From assembly GCA_002509665.1 (NCBI GenBank), contig DADN01000166.1, positions 17,223 through 26,044 on the forward strand: a stretch of 8,822 bases of DNA, read 5' to 3'. The stretch's first letter is position 1, and every line of letters starts with the position of its first letter. Source of the DNA: Methanobacterium sp. UBA8 (GTDB lineage Archaea; Methanobacteriota; Methanobacteria; Methanobacteriales; Methanobacteriaceae). Positions 6,743-8,822 of the stretch are shown here, in pieces. The notes under the pieces are model-generated. The model saw only the letters and a list, made by a program, of their open reading frames with translations, was not told where the DNA came from and searched no databases. A program made the position numbers and the translations under genes.

Positions 6743-7279
6743 TGAGTGGTTATAATGCCGGAATATAGTCTATTATACTGTTGCACATTGAAATGTTCCT
6801 AATAGAAAAAATCATTAAATTTTCAGCTGTAACTTTGTAATAATTAATAGTAATATATGTATTAACTAGTCTATTTATTTATCGGTATTTTCTATGGGAT
6901 TTTGAAAGACTCTTCTTTCAGTTAAAAATTTATAACTCAAAAAATTCAGTATAATCAGTTTAATATCATCAAAATCTGCTTAAAATAATTGGATATTATT
7001 AAAATGATTTTTAAATTTATAATTTACTTTAATTCATTTAGATAAAATCATTTTTTTCAATTAAAATTAGTATTATCAGATAAAGGGGCGATTAAGTAAT
7101 TTGCTGAAATAACGCTTTTTAATTAGTAAAAAGATTGTTGTGATAAGTATAATTCAAAATTCCATATCATACAATAATGTTTAATGTTCTTTTAAAAATA
7201 TTAAATTAAGGGCTCTAAATTTAATAATAAGTTCATCAACGTTTATTTTGTCAAATAGGTATTGAATTATATGGGTTCA
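6743..7279. other. Long AT-rich spacer between the flavodoxin and kinase genes
   Basis: This 537-base stretch separates two minus-strand genes and holds no supported gene or RNA. Near the kinase start, TATA-like sequences on the minus strand (around 6763-6775) would give a very short or no leader. Three inverted repeats are visible: TGAAAGA/TCTTTCA at 6903-6920 with loop CTCT, CTTTTT/AAAAAG at 7115-7133, and the longer AT stem at 7199-7226 listed separately. The rest is AT-rich without clear structure. Confidence 0.4.
7191..7226 (-). terminator. Possible terminator of the membrane protein/flavodoxin operon
   Basis: On the minus strand a nine-base stem (7218-7226 with 7199-7207, loop of ten bases containing GAGCCC) is followed by ATTTTT. 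It lies about 55 bases past the flavodoxin stop codon. The stem is all A-T pairs and so is weak, but the T-run after it fits archaeal termination. Confidence 0.3.
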
Positions 7280-7822
7280 TTATTTCAACATATTTGCCAG
7301 ATTAAGTGCCCATGCTCTTATATCATCCCAGTCTCGGTAATCAAGGCGTTTGCTGGTATCTATTCCCTGTTTATCTAATCCTTTTTTGATAATGAACTTG
7401 GTGGCTAATTTGTACATTAAGCCTTGGTTGGCATTCGGGTCATATACGCTTCCAAAAAGTCCTGTAGCTACAGGTTTATTAGATAAATATTTTAGAGCCA
7501 TTTCATCAAGGTATTTTTCCTGTCCTTCTGCCATTGTTTTTTCCATGTTGGCTGCACCGCATGTGACGAAAAGCGCCACTTTTTTATCTGAAAGGGTAGA
7601 TTTATTATTCTCCAGGAATTTAAGCGATCCTTTGGTCCATTTACCTATTTTGATCCCGCTTCCCACAATTACCATGTCATAAGGGAAAATATCGTAGTTT
7701 TTAGTTCCCCTGGAATCTACTAAATCAACTTCAATACCTTGATTTTCTATAACTTTTCCTATTTCTTCTGCTATTCCGGCAGCTGTGCCGTATCTTGTCC
7801 CATAAACGATTAATGCTTTCAT
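7280..7822 (-). CDS. Flavodoxin domain protein, HemG-like family
   Basis: A 180-residue single-domain flavodoxin, expected to bind FMN and carry electrons in the cytoplasm. The FMN phosphate loop is at the N-terminus (VYGTRYGTAAGIAEEI, residues 7-22). The second strand and loop, DMVIVGSGIKIGKWTKGSLKF, and the third, VALFVTCGAA, line up with flavin-ring contacts. The C-terminal YRDWDDIRAWALNLA matches the ending of HemG, the flavodoxin-like protoporphyrinogen oxidase, placing it in that flavodoxin subfamily. Actual HemG activity is not implied: no haem genes are nearby and these methanogens often carry relatives of unknown role. The start follows AAAGGTAAT, an AGGTGAT-like site seven bases before the ATG. 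It lies 36 bases after the membrane protein gene on the same strand and is probably the second gene of an operon controlled from the promoter near 8770. Confidence 0.85.
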   Translation of the reverse strand: MKALIVYGTRYGTAAGIAEEIGKVIENQGIEVDLVDSRGTKNYDIFPYDMVIVGSGIKIGKWTKGSLKFLENNKSTLSDKKVALFVTCGAANMEKTMAEGQEKYLDEMALKYLSNKPVATGLFGSVYDPNANQGLMYKLATKFIIKKGLDKQGIDTSKRLDYRDWDDIRAWALNLANMLK

Positions 7823-7858
7823 TTGGATTACCTTTGTAATTTATATTATTCTTTATTT

Positions 7859-8713
7859 TTACAGGTCGGTAGCCACTTCCCTGTTTTTATTAGATTCTAT
7901 GTGCCTATTTTTGTATAATGGCATTTTTATCTTGCTGTAGAATGCAATTGAGATTAAAATTCCTGCAACGGTTATTATTGTAAAGAAAATAACCTGTTCA
8001 ATTGCGGGACTTGCTCCATTTTGTGCCATGAAGAATATCATGGAAAGCAGGGCAGTTCCCATAAGTGATGCTTTTATTAGTAGTATAGATACAAGAGCGT
8101 ATCCCCATTCTTTACCTTTTATGATTAATATGCCTGCAATGAGCGTGGCAGGGAAAACTACTCCGATATCTAGGGCTTGAATAACCAGTGTAGTGTAATT
8201 TTCCAGTGCGGCCGGAGCAATACCTGTTAATAAGGAATCAACTATCATTTTTACCCACATTAAGGCTAACATTGCCCCTGAAAATATCAGGAATGCACCT
8301 GCTATTTTGCTGGTCTTTCCAGGAGATATACTTTCCTTGATGGTTTTGACATTCAATGACAGGAGCCCATATACAAAAGTGTACAGGGATATAGAAAACA
8401 AAGCCACATATATCAGGAATAGCTGATTATATGAAGCCAGGAATGACATTGATGCGTATGTGTAAAGGAAGTAGAATATAGTTCCCATCCAGATTAGATT
8501 ACCTCTAAGTGAATTTCTTCGGATTAAATAAAGAGCACCCAAGAGTACGGGGATACCTATTATCAATGTAATTAGATCTTGACCCATAGCTTGGGCTGCC
8601 ATAGAAATTGTATCGTGTTTATACAGTTCTTTCCAGAATAAACCAGATAAAGTCGCCATACTTGCAAGAATAGCGATAAAAATTGAATTTATGTATATTA
8701 CTTTTTTGTCCAT
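7859..8713 (-). CDS. Eight-helix membrane protein of unknown function
   Basis: A 284-residue integral membrane protein with about eight predicted helices (near 5-27, 45-64, 72-93, 95-117, 136-157, 176-198, 203-229 and 240-260) and a short charged tail. The middle carries an aromatic-rich motif, YTYASMSFLASYNQLFLIYV, running into FSISLYTFVYGL across helices three and four. I have a sense of similar stretches in unnamed bacterial and archaeal membrane proteins, but I cannot name the family. No transporter signature, haem ligand pattern or enzyme motif stands out. The start is firm: GGAGGGG lies five bases before the ATG. It is the first gene of an operon with the flavodoxin, which suggests a membrane partner in a redox or stress function; this is inference. 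Its promoter carries two palindromic operator-like sites. Confidence 0.8.
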   Translation of the reverse strand: MDKKVIYINSIFIAILASMATLSGLFWKELYKHDTISMAAQAMGQDLITLIIGIPVLLGALYLIRRNSLRGNLIWMGTIFYFLYTYASMSFLASYNQLFLIYVALFSISLYTFVYGLLSLNVKTIKESISPGKTSKIAGAFLIFSGAMLALMWVKMIVDSLLTGIAPAALENYTTLVIQALDIGVVFPATLIAGILIIKGKEWGYALVSILLIKASLMGTALLSMIFFMAQNGASPAIEQVIFFTIITVAGILISIAFYSKIKMPLYKNRHIESNKNREVATDL

Positions 8714-8718
8714 TTTTT

Positions 8719-8725
8719 CCCCTCC
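8719..8725 (-). promoter_or_regulatory. Strong ribosome binding site of the membrane protein gene
   Basis: The minus strand reads GGAGGGG, five bases before the ATG at 8711-8713. It fixes the start and rules out the longer GTG-started frame at 8619-8801 as a gene. It lies only three bases from the nearer palindrome. Confidence 0.75.
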
Positions 8726-8728
8726 AAA

Positions 8729-8742
8729 GGTAATATATTACT
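8729..8742. promoter_or_regulatory. Operator-like palindrome, proximal copy
   Basis: GGTAATATATTACT matches the perfect 14-base palindrome at 8749-8762 at 13 of 14 positions. If transcription starts about 25 bases after the TATA box, this copy covers the first transcribed bases just before the ribosome binding site, where a bound protein would block transcription. Confidence 0.65.
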
Positions 8743-8748
8743 TGTATA

Positions 8749-8762
8749 GGTAATATATTACC
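8749..8762. promoter_or_regulatory. Operator-like palindrome, distal copy
   Basis: GGTAATATATTACC is a perfect palindrome of the form GGTA-N6-TACC. It lies between the TATA box and the predicted transcription start of the membrane protein gene. Its centre is exactly 20 bases, about two helical turns, from the centre of the other copy, so two dimers would bind the same face of the DNA. Confidence 0.7.
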
Positions 8763-8766
8763 AAAA

Positions 8767-8774
8767 TATATAAA
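8767..8774 (-). promoter_or_regulatory. TATA box of the membrane protein/flavodoxin operon
   Basis: The minus strand reads TTTATATA, the archaeal consensus. It predicts a start near 8743-8748, between the two palindromes, and a leader of about 30 bases with the GGAGGGG site. The same bases read TATATAAA on the plus strand, so a divergent promoter could share this element. Confidence 0.6.
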
Positions 8775-8822
8775 GCTTGTGGTTGAGATTAAACAGTACA
8801 CATAAAAGATTTTAAAATGGAG

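Noticed and set aside
7350..7682. A 110-codon plus-strand open frame
   Set aside because: It is antisense to the flavodoxin gene, which has clear FMN-binding motifs.
8729..8762. Short repeats considered as the start of a CRISPR array
   Set aside because: Only two 14-base palindromic copies with a 6-base gap are present, which fits an operator pair and not a repeat-spacer array.
8619..8801. A 60-codon minus-strand open frame starting at GTG
   Set aside because: It overlaps the membrane protein start and runs through the promoter and operator sites; the strong GGAGGGG site serves the other frame.

Overview
The window looks like a stretch of archaeal chromosome, most likely from a Methanobacterium-like methanogen. 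The DNA is very AT-rich. Promoters look like archaeal TATA boxes, and several start codons are preceded by Shine-Dalgarno sequences such as GGAGGT, GGAGGGG or GTGAT. The gene set (OGG1-type glycosylase, zinc-ribbon/RDD membrane protein, PAS histidine kinase with a multi-pass membrane sensor, HemG-like flavodoxin) fits that group. The organism is inferred from these features; there is no marker gene here.

Layout from left to right. At 1-87 is the N-terminus of a minus-strand gene that leaves the window. Upstream of it, at 247-309, is a decayed copy of the same gene start. An OGG1-type 8-oxoguanine DNA glycosylase (446-1420, minus) shares a divergent intergenic region with a zinc-ribbon plus RDD membrane protein (1592-2248, plus). 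Next comes a minus-strand block: an arginase-family ureohydrolase annotated as agmatinase (2305-3228), a small winged-helix regulator with a CARF-like N-terminal half (3342-3929), a winged-helix fragment in a long AT-rich spacer (4258-4413), and an orphan PAS histidine kinase (4742-6742). After another long spacer lies a two-gene minus-strand operon of an eight-helix membrane protein (7859-8713) followed by a flavodoxin (7280-7822).

The most striking regulatory structure is at the right edge. Two copies of a 14-bp palindrome, 20 bp centre to centre, fill the space between the TATA box and the ribosome binding site of the membrane protein/flavodoxin operon. This is what a repressor-controlled promoter would look like. 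The sequence at the very edge hints at a divergent gene, possibly the regulator itself.

The two other items most worth a second look are the CARF-like winged-helix regulator, which has no CRISPR array or cas gene near it within the window, and the two gene remnants (247-309 and 4258-4413), which suggest local duplication followed by decay. No rRNA, tRNA, CRISPR array, insertion sequence or integrase was seen.
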